Notes under the pieces: generated by a model | What the model was told of the DNA's origin: nothing | Seen by the model: only the letters and a program-made list of their open reading frames with translations | Databases searched by the model: none | In this document: positions 43,648 to 55,019 of the stretch, piece after piece | Layout of the letters: every line of letters starts with the position of its first letter | How positions within the stretch are numbered: position 1 is the first letter of the stretch | Assembly: GCF_003385515.1 (NCBI RefSeq) | Contig: NZ_QNVT01000002.1 | Coordinates: 1 to 64,000, forward strand | DNA length: 64,000 nt | Source: Chryseobacterium pennae | GTDB lineage: Bacteria; Bacteroidota; Bacteroidia; Flavobacteriales; Weeksellaceae | Direction of reading: 5' to 3' | Made by a program: the position numbers and the translations under genes

Positions 43648-46600
43648 TTAGTTTTTATAGTTGTATTTCATTTCCTTCAGGATCTTTCCATTGGCATCTA
43701 TTACCTTGTCAAGGCGGTTAGCAGAATCATAATAATAGAATTCTGTAATCCCCGACGGCGGAGTAATGCTTCTAATTCCTACAAGCGGGTCATAAGTATA
43801 TGTAGAGATCTGATATTCTGGAAGCCTCTCTCTAAAACTTCTCAATGCTTTTAAGAGTACTGTTTCATCATTATTGATTTCGGCCAGCTCATCTGTATTG
43901 GAAGCATTGACAATCAAATTAATAAGTGACTGTAGTATATCTGTTAATTTTGCACCTTTTATCTCCGCAATGGGCTGAGTCTTATTATATCCCCAGATAA
44001 TAACAGTAGGAATACCATCTTTTGTAGTATACTGCTGGATATTCCCTTTGGAATCATATTGATCATATATAACTTCGGTAGTTGTATTACCCTGAAGTCC
44101 GGTAGAAATGACAGATGTAGGAAATAAAGTTGCAGAATCATCATAACGGGTTTCCATTTTGGAGATGATTTTTCCGGAAGGACTATTCCCATTTTGTATT
44201 TTAGTTACAGCAGTTTCCAGCGGAACACCTATCATATTAGCATTGATCAACTTCTGGTTTCCTTTTTCATGGGCATACTGGTACGTGGTTTCATGAGCAG
44301 AGCCATCAGCATAGACCGTTTTTGAAGAGGTTACCTGGTGATGATTAGGATTCCCGTAACTACTGAAGCTGGTGCTGGTCATGGCAGAACCGTCAGGCAG
44401 AGATTCCGTAGTTTTTACTTCCGTGGGATTATAAAACCCGTAATAATTTTCATAAGAACCGTACGATATATTGAGTAGTTGGTCTTCATTAGGATTCGGA
44501 TTATAGGTGAAATTTTCTTTAAAGACATAGCTTTTAAGGCTTTTCAGCTGGCTGTATTCATATTTGTACGTCTTAACAAGCTGCTTCTTAAAAGCCACAT
44601 TTTCATATTGATACCTGTTCTCCTCCAGCAGTAAATAAGATTTTTCTTCTCCGGAATTAGTACCTGGGATATTATAAATAGCTGGCCATCTTCCAATATT
44701 GTACTCTGCATTGGGAATATAGCTAAACTTTCTCTCTATGGCACTTTTGTTTTCTATAACTTCTGTAATATCAGTATAGGTAACCTTATTTTTTCTATGG
44801 TTGAAATTTGGGAGTAAATTATTCTGACTGCCTGTATAAATATTCACTATTTCTACGGATGGAAAATTATTGGATCCTGACGTACAAGGTATTGAAGTTT
44901 CGCCCGCCTTTGCACCTATATAGTTCAGGTTAAAGTCTGCCACTGAAGTTTTGGGACTGCTAATATTAGCCAGGGAATTATAATAAAACTTCCGGGTATA
45001 GCTATCTCCCTCTATATCAGATTCTTTAATAGACGAAACCCTGCTTCCTCCAAAATATACCGGTTCATAGGTGGTAACGTTATGGGCATTATAGTAAATT
45101 GAAGCAACGCCAGATGAGGCGGCGACTCCTTTAACCGTATATGTCGCTTTATAAGTATGTCCGGCTACAGTAGCTATAGCAGAAGAACCTGGGGCGTCAG
45201 AATCTAATTCTTTAGTACCATTGCCGGCAGCAGTACGTACATTCGTTCCTGTTGTTTCATCCGTAATAGTCAAAGTATGTTTGACTAGCTTAGGCTCCGG
45301 CTCGTAACATCCTTGTGCCGGATAAGGACCTGCCGCTGCAAAGTAATGAATATCCGTTCCGTTAGAAACAAAAGTAAATGTCCCGGTAGGAAAATTATGT
45401 GATGGATCACAGGGAGTATACAGGGCTTCCACACCTCCTAATTCCATCACTTCTTTCGTGGTGGCTCCAGCGCTTGAATTGGGATCATAAAAAATCTCAG
45501 AAATCCCTTTGGTAGGATGGGTAATCTGTTTTAAGTTACCAATGGAAGCCCATGATGGCTCTACCTCTTTATTAGCAGAAAGGATCGTTAAAGGCATATA
45601 AGCACCAAAACTTTGAAAAATACCAAAATTGTTGGTAGGACGAGGAGCAGGAAAAGGAGAAGAATTACTCTTATTATTGGGATATCCAAAATAATCCGTA
45701 TCCAGGCTAAACCTTGCAGGAAGTTTTTCAGGGCTGTAATAGCTGAAATCCGTACTGGTATTCCTGGTCACGTTTTTTAATGATTTTAAAAAATGTCTGT
45801 TTCGTGTAGATGTTTCGTTGGAAGGAATCCCGTAATAAGTAGCTGCTGCGGACGATGTGACATCCTGATATTCAAGGTTAAATTTTTCAATAAGCAAATT
45901 CCCGTTTTTTACCTCAATGGAAGTCAGAAGATTGTTTTCAGCATTGCTGTTAAACAAATCATTTCTCGCTTTTCCATAAATGAAAGAAACATTCTTGTCA
46001 TCTTCTGAGATAAGGGTAAGTCTCGGCTTGTAGGACTGCTGGATAACTTTGCTTTTAACGATATCATTATATGTATACTGAGAGCCGGATGAGGCACTCG
46101 GGCATTTGCCAAGTAAACTAAAACCCGCATTCAAAGAGGAATAATAAGTAAGGGGTTCTGTAATGTAGGTAAAATTGGTTTCCCGTTTGTCAGGGCCGAT
46201 GATTTTATATAAATACCAGCCCGTGATGGCCTTACGGTCAGGTCCTGCACTCTGGGTGGTAGACCTTTCAATATTTTCTACCGCTCCCCCGAAATAATAC
46301 TCCGTTCCGGTTTTGTCCGTCAGTTTAAAACGGAACAGTTTTCCGTAACCAAAAACAGGTAGATTCAGATCAGTGATCTCAATTTTGACTTTATCCTTGG
46401 ATTCGGTAAAAACCTGTAAGGTATTGTTAATATAGAAACTTCCGGACAACCCATTGGCAATTGAAAAGTTAAACCAATCGTATTCGGTATCCATTTCGTT
46501 GCCTGTTCTTGCGGCTTCTCTTATTTGGGCGAGATTGGCAGTTTCATTTACCGTTTCAGGTTTCCAGTTTGTGTTGTTTTCGTCTGTTTCATCTTTTACA

Positions 46601-46908
46601 ACCCTTGATATAACGCCTGGAGCTGTCAGCATCCACGACATTCCTGTACTGGTTCCGATATCATCTGCCCTCACTCCACTGGAGTAGTTTAAGGATATGG
46701 GAGTACGGAGCTGGGTATAAACAGGAACCTGATGGGTAAAATCACCATTGGAAGACTGTTCAAAGCTGATCCTGCTGCTGGCAAATGTCTCCTGTGATGG
46801 AGCCACTATTCTAGGGAGTCCGTAATTGTTATTGGGCTCGGGTGATGCCTGCCCACTGTATAATTGAAATACCAGAAGCATGCTTATTGACACATATATT
46901 TTCTTCAT
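43648..46908 (-). CDS. large YD-repeat protein, RHS partner
   Basis: 1086 residues with a signal peptide ([20 protein letters not shown]). The N-terminal region, [20 protein letters not shown] followed by [16 protein letters not shown], resembles the start of the SpvB/Tc-toxin and RHS-shell proteins of Bacteroidota. The middle has YYFGGAV-type strands, and the C-terminus ends in genuine YD repeats ([40 protein letters not shown]). It has no RHS core or DPDGR boundary, so no C-terminal effector is expected. It probably builds part of the shell or surface fibre together with the RHS-core protein made from the next gene (5 bp away). Confidence 0.85.
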   Translation of the reverse strand: MKKIYVSISMLLVFQLYSGQASPEPNNNYGLPRIVAPSQETFASSRISFEQSSNGDFTHQVPVYTQLRTPISLNYSSGVRADDIGTSTGMSWMLTAPGVISRVVKDETDENNTNWKPETVNETANLAQIREAARTGNEMDTEYDWFNFSIANGLSGSFYINNTLQVFTESKDKVKIEITDLNLPVFGYGKLFRFKLTDKTGTEYYFGGAVENIERSTTQSAGPDRKAITGWYLYKIIGPDKRETNFTYITEPLTYYSSLNAGFSLLGKCPSASSGSQYTYNDIVKSKVIQQSYKPRLTLISEDDKNVSFIYGKARNDLFNSNAENNLLTSIEVKNGNLLIEKFNLEYQDVTSSAAATYYGIPSNETSTRNRHFLKSLKNVTRNTSTDFSYYSPEKLPARFSLDTDYFGYPNNKSNSSPFPAPRPTNNFGIFQSFGAYMPLTILSANKEVEPSWASIGNLKQITHPTKGISEIFYDPNSSAGATTKEVMELGGVEALYTPCDPSHNFPTGTFTFVSNGTDIHYFAAAGPYPAQGCYEPEPKLVKHTLTITDETTGTNVRTAAGNGTKELDSDAPGSSAIATVAGHTYKATYTVKGVAASSGVASIYYNAHNVTTYEPVYFGGSRVSSIKESDIEGDSYTRKFYYNSLANISSPKTSVADFNLNYIGAKAGETSIPCTSGSNNFPSVEIVNIYTGSQNNLLPNFNHRKNKVTYTDITEVIENKSAIERKFSYIPNAEYNIGRWPAIYNIPGTNSGEEKSYLLLEENRYQYENVAFKKQLVKTYKYEYSQLKSLKSYVFKENFTYNPNPNEDQLLNISYGSYENYYGFYNPTEVKTTESLPDGSAMTSTSFSSYGNPNHHQVTSSKTVYADGSAHETTYQYAHEKGNQKLINANMIGVPLETAVTKIQNGNSPSGKIISKMETRYDDSATLFPTSVISTGLQGNTTTEVIYDQYDSKGNIQQYTTKDGIPTVIIWGYNKTQPIAEIKGAKLTDILQSLINLIVNASNTDELAEINNDETVLLKALRSFRERLPEYQISTYTYDPLVGIRSITPPSGITEFYYYDSANRLDKVIDANGKILKEMKYNYKN

Positions 46909-46921
46909 GATTTTTAGTTTT

Positions 46922-48541
46922 TTATTTCTTAATCAGCTTTGCATTCGCTGTTTTATTAGTATCCGTTTTTATGGTAACCAGATAAGCTCCCTGCACCAAA
47001 GCCTGGGTATTAATCTTAGTCACATTGTTCTTTGTTTTCAAATTTTGAAGCTGTCTTCCGCTCATATCATAGAGCACAATATCAGCCTCTTTAAAATCAA
47101 AACCTATTTCTATATAAGCATAATCAGATACAGGATTGGGATAGATCTTGATATCATACTTTTCAATCAGGTCATTTACCTGTTTATCACCAAGTTTTAC
47201 AATCTTCCAGTTTTCTTTCCCTAATTCTTTGGCACTGGTTCCTGCTAAAATAATAGAACCGTCTCTGTTGAGTTTCAAATCTGAAAGTCTCTCTTCTTTC
47301 TGTCTGGATTCTCCGCTTACATGTTTTCGCCACTGTTCGTTTCCATTACCATCCAGGTAGATCATCCAGAAGGTCTCATCATCTTTTTCTATTCTTCCTT
47401 CTGCCTGGGTGTAACCACCTAACAGAATTCCTTTCGAGGATTTGTCGTCTCCTGAATGGATTACGCTTGCTCCCATCAGAATATCACGGTTTTTGAAATT
47501 GTAGGATTTCTGCCACTGTTCATCACCTTTTTCATTTAAAGAAATCAGCCACAGATCGGTTCCTTCTTCAATTCCAACAGTCTTGTTTCCTGATCTTTCG
47601 GATCTGGATTCCCCACCAATGATATAGCCATTTGAGGTTAAAGACAGGGTTCTGATATGGTCATCTCCTTTTCCACCATAGTTCTTTTCCCATTCTACTT
47701 TTCCGTTTTTATCCAGTTTGATGATCCAGTAGTCGCCTTCACCAAAGTTGCTGCTGACTTTTGGCGTCTGGCTAATGGCTGTTGAACTGACAGATCTTTC
47801 ACCTGAAGATTGACTCTCAGGATTTTTTACCCCGAAATTTTTCACCTCGGAGCTCCTTGAATAAATTCCCAATAAGGCTCCACCATCTTTTGTAGGAATC
47901 ATTTTCTCTACTTCATCCAAACCTTTTCCACCTACTATCAATTGAGAGAGTTCTTTTCCGCCTTTGTCGAGTCTGGTGATCCAGACATCTTTGGAGCCAT
48001 ACCCTTGGGAAGAGTTTTGTACGTTTCCGGCAACGAAAAAGCCTAAATCTGCACTTTGAATGACTGCTTTAGCTTCTTCATCGGAAGCAGTACCGAGCGT
48101 TTTCTGCCATAATTCATCTCCGGATTCATTGATTCGGATCAGCCAGATATCTGAACCGCCTTTGGAATCTTCTTTCTTATCCAGTCCTTTTCCGGAGTAT
48201 GAGGTTCCTGCTAAAAGAAATCCTCCCTCCTGAGTGCTGACTGCTGCAGATAAATAATCGTGATTGTTTCCTGAGAAATACTTTTCCCAGGCTTTATCTC
48301 CTTGCTGATTGAGTTTAACCAGATGAAAATCATAGCCGTTGTTCTGTTTACTTCCTGAAGTTTGCTGTTTGTCGCTTTGTATAGAGCTTCCTGTGATAAG
48401 ATACTGCTGATCAATAGTGGTAGTGACCTGGCTAAGGAAATCCTGAGTAGAGGACTTGACATCTTTTTGCCAGAGAACATTCTGGGCAGATACGCCAAGA
48501 ATTGTGCATACAGTACATGCACTGAGATAAATCTTTTTCAT
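46922..48541 (-). CDS. T9SS-sorted beta-propeller protein heading the RHS operon
   Basis: 539 residues: a signal peptide (MKKIYLSACTVCTILGVSAQ) and about seven repeats of roughly 60 residues, each with a W/F-[IL]-[IV]-x-L-[DN]-x-x-G core and a [WL]-x-K turn (IWLIRINESGDELWQK, YWIIKLDKNGKVEWEK, LWLISLNEKGDEQWQK), which predict a seven-bladed propeller. The C-terminus is a T9SS type A sorting domain (IYPNPVSDYAYIEI, KLIKK). It is the first gene of the operon and precedes the YD protein by 13 bp. It may be the surface anchor or export-linked subunit for the two large RHS/YD proteins, which lack a T9SS signal themselves. Confidence 0.88.
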   Translation of the reverse strand: MKKIYLSACTVCTILGVSAQNVLWQKDVKSSTQDFLSQVTTTIDQQYLITGSSIQSDKQQTSGSKQNNGYDFHLVKLNQQGDKAWEKYFSGNNHDYLSAAVSTQEGGFLLAGTSYSGKGLDKKEDSKGGSDIWLIRINESGDELWQKTLGTASDEEAKAVIQSADLGFFVAGNVQNSSQGYGSKDVWITRLDKGGKELSQLIVGGKGLDEVEKMIPTKDGGALLGIYSRSSEVKNFGVKNPESQSSGERSVSSTAISQTPKVSSNFGEGDYWIIKLDKNGKVEWEKNYGGKGDDHIRTLSLTSNGYIIGGESRSERSGNKTVGIEEGTDLWLISLNEKGDEQWQKSYNFKNRDILMGASVIHSGDDKSSKGILLGGYTQAEGRIEKDDETFWMIYLDGNGNEQWRKHVSGESRQKEERLSDLKLNRDGSIILAGTSAKELGKENWKIVKLGDKQVNDLIEKYDIKIYPNPVSDYAYIEIGFDFKEADIVLYDMSGRQLQNLKTKNNVTKINTQALVQGAYLVTIKTDTNKTANAKLIKK

Positions 48542-48585
48542 TCCCGTGTTGTTTTTGAGTTTAATGATTAGTTTTCAAATTTTCG

Positions 48586-48593
48586 CAAATTTA
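48586..48593 (-). promoter_or_regulatory. -7 promoter element of the RHS operon
   Basis: The minus strand reads TAAATTTG followed by C, a perfect TAnnTTTG match 44 bp upstream of the propeller gene. A TTG lies only 13 nt further upstream, closer than usual. Confidence 0.4.
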
Positions 48594-48702
48594 ACTTTTT
48601 TTAACACAAAAATATCACGTTGACATGATTTAATACAAAGTATTTATAATATCAGGTTAATTTTCATACTTTATTCTAATTATACAAATCTACCACAGCA
48701 CG

Positions 48703-48725
48703 ACGACAGAACCTGTCGTGTTTTA
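48703..48725 (+). other. orphan hairpin between the RHS and his operons
   Basis: ACGACAG pairs with CTGTCGT around a 3-nt loop, followed by a T-rich stretch on the plus strand. No plus-strand gene ends nearby, so its role is unclear. Confidence 0.3.
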
Positions 48726-48735
48726 TTTTCATAAA

Positions 48736-48762
48736 AAAACCTTCAGAAATTCTGAAGGTTTT
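48736..48762 (-). terminator. intrinsic terminator of the his operon
   Basis: AAAACCTTCAGA pairs with TCTGAAGGTTTT (12 bp) around a 3-nt loop and ends in a U tract on the minus strand. It begins within the hisIE stop codon. Confidence 0.9.
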
Positions 48763-49348
48763 ATTGATTCCTGCCTTGAAGAACTTCTTCAATTTCTTCC
48801 AGGGAAAATCCTTTTGCTTTTAATAAAATCAGTAAATGATATAAAAGATCAGCTGCTTCATTTTTAAAGAGCAATTCATTATCATCCTTAGCTTCAATAA
48901 CTAGCTCTACCGCTTCTTCACCTACTTTTTGAGCCATTTTATTCATTCCTCTCTGATAAAGTGAATAGGTATAAGATCCATCAACTTTACCGTCAATCCT
49001 TTGAGATATCGTCTCTTCCAACTCGTATAAAAAACCTTTTGCATCCTTATCACCAAAACAACTGAAATTTCCTGTGTGGCATACCACATTAGTGGGAACG
49101 GCTTTAATCAGTATCGTATCCTGATCACAATCTATAGCTATACTCTTCACTGTTAAAAAATTACCGGACTCCTCTCCTTTTGTCCACAGTCTGTTTTTGG
49201 AACGGCTGAAGAATGTAACCACTTTTTCTTTTTTTGTTTTCTCAAAAGCCTCCTCATTCATATATCCCAACATCAGCACCTGCAGTGTCCGGTCATCCTG
49301 GACTACTACCGGAACAAGGCCATTATCTTTTTTAAAATTAATATTCAT
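48761..49348 (-). CDS. hisI: phosphoribosyl-AMP cyclohydrolase / phosphoribosyl-ATP pyrophosphatase
   Basis: Bifunctional enzyme (hisIE fusion) for steps 2 and 3 of histidine synthesis. 195 residues: the HisI part ([20 protein letters not shown] in outline, with the zinc cysteines in [12 protein letters not shown]) occupies residues 1-110 or so, and the HisE part ([29 protein letters not shown]) follows. It is the last gene of the operon, overlapping hisF by 4 bp, with the terminator right at its stop codon. Confidence 0.96.
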   Translation of the reverse strand: MNINFKKDNGLVPVVVQDDRTLQVLMLGYMNEEAFEKTKKEKVVTFFSRSKNRLWTKGEESGNFLTVKSIAIDCDQDTILIKAVPTNVVCHTGNFSCFGDKDAKGFLYELEETISQRIDGKVDGSYTYSLYQRGMNKMAQKVGEEAVELVIEAKDDNELLFKNEAADLLYHLLILLKAKGFSLEEIEEVLQGRNQ

Positions 49349-50097
49349 CGTACTTTTATTTTTTGAATTTTTAACTGTTGTTTTAACTCCTGAATCCCTA
49401 TTTCATTAAAGTGGAATATACTGGCTGCCAATGCTCCCGTAGCCTTAGTTTCATTAAAAACTTTAACAAAGTCATTGACTGTTCCCGCACCACCGGAAGC
49501 TATTACAGGGATTGTTATCTGTTCTGAAACCTGCTTTGTGATGCTAAGATCAAAACCATTTTTAGTTCCGTCACCATCCATAGAGGTTAAAAGAATTTCA
49601 CCGGCCCCTAATGCTTCTGCTCTCTTGGCCCATTCTACAGTGCCCAGTTCTGTAGCTTCTCTTCCGCCTTTAATGTGAACAAGATCTGTTTGGTTGACTC
49701 TTTTAGTATCGATTGCAACTACTACACACTGGCTTCCAAATTCATTAGCCAGCTCAGCAATCAGTTTTGGATCTTTTACCGCAGAGGAATTGATACTGAT
49801 CTTATCTGCTCCGGCCTCCAAAAGCTTTCTTACATCTTCCACAGAGGCAATTCCACCCCCAACGGTAAAGGGAATACTCAGCTCTTTGGCGATCTTTCCT
49901 ACCAATTCCACAAATGTTTTTCTGTTTTCAATGGTCGCCGTAATATCAAGAAAAACAAGCTCATCAGCCCCTTCCAGTTCATATTTTTTGGCAAGTTCCA
50001 CCGGATCTCCGGCATTTTTAAGATCCTCAAAATTGATTCCCTTCACTGTACTTCCATCTTTAATATCCAGACATGGAATAATTCTTTTTTTAAGCAT
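49345..50097 (-). CDS. hisF: imidazole glycerol phosphate synthase, cyclase subunit
   Basis: A TIM barrel that closes the imidazole ring using ammonia made by HisH. The ATG at 50097 ([15 protein letters not shown]) gives 250 residues; a TTG two codons upstream is also in frame but rejected. Catalytic aspartates are in CLDIKDG and the [12 protein letters not shown] loop, and the phosphate-binding glycines in VGGGIASV and ASGGAG are intact. The start lies inside the last codons of hisA (8-bp overlap). Confidence 0.97.
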   Translation of the reverse strand: MLKKRIIPCLDIKDGSTVKGINFEDLKNAGDPVELAKKYELEGADELVFLDITATIENRKTFVELVGKIAKELSIPFTVGGGIASVEDVRKLLEAGADKISINSSAVKDPKLIAELANEFGSQCVVVAIDTKRVNQTDLVHIKGGREATELGTVEWAKRAEALGAGEILLTSMDGDGTKNGFDLSITKQVSEQITIPVIASGGAGTVNDFVKVFNETKATGALAASIFHFNEIGIQELKQQLKIQKIKVR

Positions 50098-50815
50098 TTT
50101 CAATAAAATTTTGAAGTTGTTGGAGACTTATTTTTCCTTCATAAATAGCCTTACCGATAATGGTTCCTGCACATCCGATATCTTTCATTTTATAGACATC
50201 TTTAATCCCCGAAATACCACCACTGGCAATCAGCTGTAATGAGGTTTTATATAAAATTTCAATATAGAGACCTGTTGAAGGCCCTTCCAGCATTCCATCC
50301 TTTGAAATATCGGTGCATATTGTGCTTTGCATTCCCTTTTTCTGATAATCGAGAATAAAATCTATAATATCTTCATCGCTTTCTTCCTGCCAACCGGAGG
50401 TCTTGATTTTCCTGTTATCACAATCGGCGCCCAGAATAATTTTTTCAGGACCATATTTTTCAATGATCGTAAGACAAAACTCAGGATCCTGTACGGCAAT
50501 ACTTCCTAATGTGATTTGTTTGGCACCGGAATCAAAGGCTGTTTCAATGTCCTGTAAGCTTTTTAATCCACCTCCAAAATCAATCTGCAACGAAGTACAT
50601 TTTGCGATCTCTTCCAGTACTTTCTGATTTACAATATGTTTAGACTTCGCCCCATCAAGATCCACCAGATGAAGAAACTGAATCCCAAAGTCTTCAAATT
50701 CCCTGGCCACTTCTACAGGGTTCTCATTGTATATTTTCTTTGTGCTGTAATCTCCTTTGGACAGACGCACGCATTTTCCATCAATAATATCGATAGCCGG
50801 AATAATTTTCATCAT
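50090..50815 (-). CDS. hisA: ProFAR isomerase
   Basis: Isomerises ProFAR to PRFAR, step 4 of the pathway. A 241-residue TIM barrel, paralogous to hisF, with [13 protein letters not shown] at the N-terminus, DFGGGLKS, the [13 protein letters not shown] loop with the second catalytic aspartate, and ASGGISG. It overlaps hisH by 4 bp and hisF by 8 bp, so the three are translationally coupled. Confidence 0.97.
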   Translation of the reverse strand: MMKIIPAIDIIDGKCVRLSKGDYSTKKIYNENPVEVAREFEDFGIQFLHLVDLDGAKSKHIVNQKVLEEIAKCTSLQIDFGGGLKSLQDIETAFDSGAKQITLGSIAVQDPEFCLTIIEKYGPEKIILGADCDNRKIKTSGWQEESDEDIIDFILDYQKKGMQSTICTDISKDGMLEGPSTGLYIEILYKTSLQLIASGGISGIKDVYKMKDIGCAGTIIGKAIYEGKISLQQLQNFIENA

Positions 50816-51393
50816 AATAAATTTATAAAGTTGTTGAGTATCCGGCTGCCTACGCTTCCTGATTTTTCAGGGTGAAACTGTGTTGCATAAAAATTATCTT
50901 TCTGTAAAGAAGCACTGAATGGAAGGATATAATCACACACAGAAGTGGTGAATTCTGATAACTCGCAGTAGTAGCTGTGAACAAAATAAACATTATTTTC
51001 CGGGGTAATTCCTGAAAATAATGAAGAATTACCTCCCGAAACAGTATTCCAGCCCATATGAGGAACAAGTTCCAAAGGAGGAAACCTTTTTACTTTGATA
51101 TCGAAAATCCCCATTCCTTCGGTATTTCCTTCTTCATTTCCTTTACACATCAGCTGCATTCCCAGGCATATTCCCAAAACAGGCTGTTTCAATATAGGAA
51201 TAAGCTTATCAAGTCCTTTTTCTTTCAAAAGTTTCATGGTAGATGAAGCCTCGCCTACACCAGGAAAAATCACCTTATCTGCCTTCATGATCTGCTCATG
51301 ATCATCTGTAATGACTGAGCTGATATTTAGCCTGTTTAAAGCATTCTGTACGGAGCTTACATTGCCTCCGTTATATTTTATTATTGCGATCAT
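50812..51393 (-). CDS. hisH: imidazole glycerol phosphate synthase, glutaminase subunit
   Basis: A class I glutamine amidotransferase supplying ammonia to HisF. 193 residues with the nucleophile Cys76 in [10 protein letters not shown], the oxyanion region PGVGEAS and the His-Glu pair in QFHPEKSG. It overlaps hisA by 4 bp; a 65-bp gap separates it from hisB upstream. Confidence 0.97.
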   Translation of the reverse strand: MIAIIKYNGGNVSSVQNALNRLNISSVITDDHEQIMKADKVIFPGVGEASSTMKLLKEKGLDKLIPILKQPVLGICLGMQLMCKGNEEGNTEGMGIFDIKVKRFPPLELVPHMGWNTVSGGNSSLFSGITPENNVYFVHSYYCELSEFTTSVCDYILPFSASLQKDNFYATQFHPEKSGSVGSRILNNFINLL

Positions 51394-51458
51394 AAGTTTT
51401 TACAATAGTTTACTAACATTGACAGTAGATTTTAAATTAAATTCAATCTTTTATGTAT

Positions 51459-52553
51459 TTATAAACTTCCTTTGGTTGAAGGTAAATTATAGTTACTATC
51501 AGATTGGTTGACTGCCATTTTCACAGCTTTAGCAAAAGCTTTGAAAATTGATTCTATCTTGTGGTGCTCATTCTCTCCTTCTGCTTTAATATTTAAATTG
51601 GTTCTTGAAGAATCTGTAAAAGATTTAAAAAAGTGAAAGAACATTTCTGTGGGAACATCCCCTATTTTTTCTCTTTTAAATTCAGCATCCCATACCAGCC
51701 ATGGCCTACCCCCAAAATCAATAGCTACCTGCGAAAGACAATCATCCATAGGGAGCAGAAAACCATATCTTTCGATTCCTTTTTTCTTTCCTAAGGCTTT
51801 TAAAATGGCTTCTCCCAGCACTATTCCCGTATCTTCAACCGTGTGATGCTCATCCACCTGAAGATCTCCGTTTACTTGGATGCGAAGATCCATATTACCA
51901 TGCCTTGCGATCTGGTCCAGCATGTGATCAAAGAAATGAAGCCCTGTTGAAATTTCAGATTTTCCATTTCCGTCGATATTCACTTCAATTTCTATTTCCG
52001 TTTCATTGGTCTTTCTATAGACTTTGGCTCTTCTCATTCCAGACTTTAAGAACTGGTAAATCTCACTCCATTCTGTTGTCACCAAATCTGCTTCATTATT
52101 AAAGTTTTGGTTTAAGAAAATAGATTTAGAACCCAAATTATTAGCAAGTTGAATATCCGTTATTCGATCACCAATTACATAGGAATTTTTCAGATCGTAA
52201 TCACCATAGATGTATTTTCCAAGCATTCCTGTTCCTGGTTTGCGGGTGGGCAGATTTTCGTGTTCAAAACTTTTATCAATAAGAATATCACTGAAAATAA
52301 TTCCTTCATTCTTAAAAGCCTTCATCATTTTTTCATGAGGCTGAGTAAAGGTATCCAGAGGAAAACTTTCTGTACCCAGCCCGTCCTGATTGGTCACCAT
52401 CACCAATTCATAATCCAGTTCATTGGCAATTTTTGCAAGGTTCCGGAAAACACCGGGATAGAATTCCAGTTTTTCCAATGAATCAACCTGAAAATCAATG
52501 GGGGGTTCTATAATCAGGGTACCATCCCGATCGATAAACAATACTTTTTTCAT
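51459..52553 (-). CDS. hisB: histidinol-phosphatase / imidazoleglycerol-phosphate dehydratase
   Basis: 364 residues, fused enzymes for steps 6 and 8. The N-terminal HAD phosphatase has [18 protein letters not shown] and [10 protein letters not shown] (residues 1-165 or so). The C-terminal dehydratase shows [23 protein letters not shown] and the second metal motif [11 protein letters not shown]. It is 2 bp downstream of hisC. Confidence 0.97.
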   Translation of the reverse strand: MKKVLFIDRDGTLIIEPPIDFQVDSLEKLEFYPGVFRNLAKIANELDYELVMVTNQDGLGTESFPLDTFTQPHEKMMKAFKNEGIIFSDILIDKSFEHENLPTRKPGTGMLGKYIYGDYDLKNSYVIGDRITDIQLANNLGSKSIFLNQNFNNEADLVTTEWSEIYQFLKSGMRRAKVYRKTNETEIEIEVNIDGNGKSEISTGLHFFDHMLDQIARHGNMDLRIQVNGDLQVDEHHTVEDTGIVLGEAILKALGKKKGIERYGFLLPMDDCLSQVAIDFGGRPWLVWDAEFKREKIGDVPTEMFFHFFKSFTDSSRTNLNIKAEGENEHHKIESIFKAFAKAVKMAVNQSDSNYNLPSTKGSL

Positions 52554-52555
52554 CC

Positions 52556-53581
52556 TTATATGTTTTTTAAAAGGTTAATCAATTTTTCATTTTCCAGACG
52601 GTTGCCTATATTAATCCTGATACAGCCGGGAATTGCAGGATCTCTCCTACTGGTCAATATTTCCTGCTCCAGCATTTGTGTATAAACATTTTCTATATCT
52701 TTTAATTTGATCAGAAAGAAATTAGCATCTGTTGGAAATACTCTGGTAATACATTCAATATTGTTAAACTGATCCTGCAACCATTCACGTTCTGTGATAA
52801 TATCACGGACATTTTCTTTTAACTGATTTTCATTTTCAAGTGCTTTCAGGATCAGTTCCTGGCTCAATGCATTAACATTGTAAGGCGCTTTTACTGTATT
52901 GACCAACTGAATGATCTCTTCCGAAGCATAGGCAACCCCTACTCTTGCTCCTGCAATACCCCAGGCTTTAGAAAAGGTCTGAAGAACAATAAGATTAGGA
53001 TACTGACCCAACAGTTCCAAACTTGACTTTTTACCGGAAAACTCAATATAAGCTTCATCTACAACGACAATACCATTAAAATTCTGAAGGTAAAATTCAA
53101 TATCTTCAGTACTGTTACCGGTTGGATTATTAGGCGAGCATAAAAAGAAAACTTTGATAGCTTCTTGTTGTACTATTTTTAAAAAGTCATCTTTTACAAT
53201 CTCAAAGTTCTCATCCAGATTCAGTTGTAAAACCCTGTTTTCATTAATAGTGGCATAAAAACCATACATTGCAAACGATGGATTCATCATCAGAATAGCA
53301 TCTTTTTTAGGCTCACAAAAAATTTTAATAATCAGATCAATCAGCTCGTCACTTCCGTTTCCTATAGCGATCTGCCTAGGAGAAAGAGTTTTAAGTTCTG
53401 CTAAGCTGTTTTTAAGCTTTTTCTGGGTAGAATCCGGATAACGGTTCCATTCCCCGAAAGGGCTTTCATTAGCATCTAAAAATGTTGGGGTATTAAATTC
53501 ATTATGATCTCTGAAACTTATATACGGTTTTAGTTTTAAAATATTTTCTCTTACCAGTGTATTGATACTTATTGTGCTCAT
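52556..53581 (-). CDS. hisC: histidinol-phosphate aminotransferase
   Basis: PLP enzyme of step 7. 341 residues: [19 protein letters not shown] and the PLP-lysine segment [18 protein letters not shown], followed by RINIGNR with the carboxylate-binding arginine. It is separated from hisD by 4 bp and from hisB by 2 bp. Aminotransferases of this family can also act on aromatic substrates. Confidence 0.96.
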   Translation of the reverse strand: MSTISINTLVRENILKLKPYISFRDHNEFNTPTFLDANESPFGEWNRYPDSTQKKLKNSLAELKTLSPRQIAIGNGSDELIDLIIKIFCEPKKDAILMMNPSFAMYGFYATINENRVLQLNLDENFEIVKDDFLKIVQQEAIKVFFLCSPNNPTGNSTEDIEFYLQNFNGIVVVDEAYIEFSGKKSSLELLGQYPNLIVLQTFSKAWGIAGARVGVAYASEEIIQLVNTVKAPYNVNALSQELILKALENENQLKENVRDIITEREWLQDQFNNIECITRVFPTDANFFLIKLKDIENVYTQMLEQEILTSRRDPAIPGCIRINIGNRLENEKLINLLKNI

Positions 53582-53585
53582 GTTA

Positions 53586-54860
53586 TTATTTTAATCTTAT
53601 TGATACTGCATTTTTGTGGGCAAAAAGGCCTTCTGCCTCGGCCATTACTTCTATTGCTTTTCCTAAATTCTGAAGACCTTCCCTGGATAAATACTGAAAG
53701 GTAATTTTCTTTACAAAGCTGTCCAGAGATACTCCACTATAGTTCTTTGCATAGGCATTGGTTGGAAGGGTGTGATTGGTTCCGCTGGCATAATCTCCGG
53801 CACTTTCGCAGGAATAATTTCCAAGGAATACAGATCCCGCATTCTGAATATAAGGAATATATTTTTCAAATTCCCTGATCGCCAGAATAAGGTGTTCCGG
53901 AGCATATAAATTGCTGAACTCAATGGCATCTTCAAGACTGTTTAATACTATAAAACTGCTGTTTTCAAGTGCATTTCCTGCCATTTCATTTCTAGGTAAG
54001 TCCCTAATTTGCTGTTCAACGGACCCAACCGTCTCATTAAAAACTTTAAGGTCTGTCGTAAGGAAGATAACCTGACTATCACTACCGTGTTCTGCCTGTG
54101 AAAGCAAATCTGCTGCACAGAATTCCGGGATGGCTTGCTCATCAGCTATCACGAGCACCTCACTTGGCCCTGCTGGCATATCGATGGCTACTCCAAACCG
54201 TTGGGCATATTCTTTTGCTGCTACTACAAACTGATTTCCCGGACCAAAAATTTTATATACTTTTGGAATACTTTCTGTACCCAAAGCCATTGCTGCAATT
54301 GCCTGAGCACCTCCTGTTTTAAAGATCTTTGAAATTCCGCACACTTTGGCAGCATACAAAATAGCAGGATTAACAGCTCCGTTTTGATCTGGTGGCGTAC
54401 AAAGAATGATTTCTTTACACCCGGCAATATTAGCAGGTACTGCAAGCATCAAAACGGTTGAGAATAAGGGTGCTGTACCTCCCGGAATATAAATCCCCAC
54501 CTTTTCTACAGCCCGGTTCTCTCTCCAGCACACCACTCCTTTTGTAGTTTCAATCTTCTGAACCTCAGTATTTTGTGAAACGTGAAATTTATAGATGTTT
54601 TCTTTGGCCTCCTGAATAGCCAGTTTCAACTCGTTGCTTAATTCATTTTCTGCATTATCAATCTCATTTTCAGGAACAGAGATACTTTTTGTTTCTGCTT
54701 TATCAAATTTCTTATTAAATGCAATAAGAGCTTTATCTCCGTTGTTTTCAACCTCATTAAAAATTTCTGAGATCAATCCGCTAATTTCTTCCCGTTCAAA
54801 AACGGGGCGCTGTACCAGATCTGCCCATGTTTCTTTTGTTGGATATCGATATATTTTCAT
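53586..54860 (-). CDS. hisD: histidinol dehydrogenase
   Basis: Zinc and NAD enzyme for the last two oxidations to histidine. The start at 54860 (MKIYRYPTKETWADLVQRP) gives 424 residues; the frame continues 33 codons upstream but that stretch is Asn- and Lys-rich and unlike HisD. Motifs seen are VGIYIPGGTAPL, GPGNQFVVAAK, MPAGPSEVLV, the zinc and catalytic segment LLSQAEHGSDSQ, and the NHTLPTN block near the C-terminus. A 159-bp gap separates it from hisG, unusually wide for this operon, and a -7 element lies there. Confidence 0.96.
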   Translation of the reverse strand: MKIYRYPTKETWADLVQRPVFEREEISGLISEIFNEVENNGDKALIAFNKKFDKAETKSISVPENEIDNAENELSNELKLAIQEAKENIYKFHVSQNTEVQKIETTKGVVCWRENRAVEKVGIYIPGGTAPLFSTVLMLAVPANIAGCKEIILCTPPDQNGAVNPAILYAAKVCGISKIFKTGGAQAIAAMALGTESIPKVYKIFGPGNQFVVAAKEYAQRFGVAIDMPAGPSEVLVIADEQAIPEFCAADLLSQAEHGSDSQVIFLTTDLKVFNETVGSVEQQIRDLPRNEMAGNALENSSFIVLNSLEDAIEFSNLYAPEHLILAIREFEKYIPYIQNAGSVFLGNYSCESAGDYASGTNHTLPTNAYAKNYSGVSLDSFVKKITFQYLSREGLQNLGKAIEVMAEAEGLFAHKNAVSIRLK

Positions 54861-54956
54861 CTGTATTATTTTTCTTAGTATAAATTGATTGTTATTTTTT
54901 GACTTAAGATTTTTTAAGGAGCTAAGAATGATTAAAACGATAATTGAAGGTATTTT

Positions 54957-54964
54957 CAAACTTA
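54957..54964 (-). promoter_or_regulatory. possible internal promoter before hisD
   Basis: The minus strand reads TAAGTTTG, a perfect TAnnTTTG match within the 159-bp hisG-hisD gap, 96 bp before hisD. No TTG is seen at the right spacing. Confidence 0.3.
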
Positions 54965-55019
54965 ACTTATCTTAATTTTTCTTTTCTCTTCTTTTCTTAA
55001 CAGTTCATTACTTTGTGCT

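Noticed and set aside
40259..46908. The two YD/RHS genes as one frameshifted gene
   Set aside because: Each has its own signal peptide and start, and the upstream protein ends with complete YD repeats; they are separate genes 5 bp apart.
49694..50239. 181-codon plus-strand ORF antisense to hisF and hisA
   Set aside because: It is a shadow of two firmly identified his genes and has no features of its own.
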